This document shows, piece after piece, positions 23,789 through 23,929 of a stretch of 23,929 nt of DNA. Numbering within the stretch: the first letter of the stretch is position 1; every line of letters starts with the position of its first letter. The position numbers were made by a program, and so were the translations under genes. Source of the DNA: a virus. The stretch is taken from IMG/VR virus record IMGVR_UViG_3300025282_000242, positions 1-23,929 of that record; one strand, 5' to 3'. The notes below the pieces were generated by a model. The model made no database searches and was not told the origin of the DNA. It saw only the letters and a program-made list of their open reading frames with translations.

Positions 23789-23929
23789 TGAATGGACTAC
23801 TTCTTCTCTTGCTCGTCGGACAGGTCTCCATTGGCGGTAGTATCCAGGTTCCTGGTGGTGCAAGTCTGGTTCCAGCATTCACGAACATGAACCAATCCAC
23901 GCTGCTGCTGAACGACCTTGCACCCGCCG
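23788..23929 (+). CDS. Start of a further hydrophobic-leader protein, cut off by the window end
   Basis: The ATG overlaps the previous stop (TAATG) and opens 47 codons to the window end with no stop. It begins MNGLLLLLLVGQVSIGG, a short hydrophobic leader without the usual Lys residues, followed by a Gly/Val/Pro-rich stretch. Function cannot be stated. It makes four successive genes with N-terminal leaders. Confidence 0.6.
   Translation, partial: MNGLLLLLLVGQVSIGGSIQVPGGASLVPAFTNMNQSTLLLNDLAPA

Overview
The window is the left part of the late (virion) region of a tailed bacteriophage with a T7-type, podovirus-like particle. The evidence is the ordered set of packaging, portal, scaffold, capsid, tail tube A and B, gp13/14/15/16-like internal virion proteins and T7-type fibre N-terminus, almost all on the + strand with touching or overlapping start and stop codons and clear Shine-Dalgarno sites. 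The host is bacterial but cannot be named from the sequence. The terminase genes sit directly upstream of the portal, and a Bbp19-like gene follows it, so the layout differs from T7 itself. No integrase, replication gene or lysis gene is visible.

1-1939 is a control region. Two genes point left: one cut off at the left edge, and a 100-residue possible regulator at 758-1060 with its own intrinsic terminator. The rest is AT-rich and full of repeats: a four-copy element of about 30 bp found in both orientations, a 17-bp sequence duplicated upstream of both leftward genes, many CCAATAA/TTATTGG motifs, a 28-bp exact direct repeat and two palindromes. Two sigma70-like promoters face the packaging genes.

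1940-6948 holds the small terminase candidate, a hidden overlapping basic ORF, the large terminase, a polyproline protein, the portal, a Bbp19-like protein and the scaffold candidate. 6957-8618 looks like a self-contained capsid unit: promoter, structured leader, major capsid protein, hairpins over the capsid stop codon, a decoration-like protein and a strong terminator, in the place where T7 has T-phi.

8633-20744 encodes the tail tube proteins and the internal virion (ejection) proteins. The gp16-like function appears split over two ORFs. The first (992 residues) carries an ADP-ribosyltransferase-like segment and, after it, a protein-kinase-like segment with conventional catalytic motif spacing. 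Because proteins of this class enter the host with the DNA, it may be an ejected two-domain effector. This is the most exciting observation here.

20741-23929 starts with a T7-fibre-type anchor protein and continues with four successive genes that all begin with a Sec-type signal peptide or hydrophobic leader. One of them has a tail-collar domain. Secretory leaders on tail-module proteins are unusual and are the second main finding.
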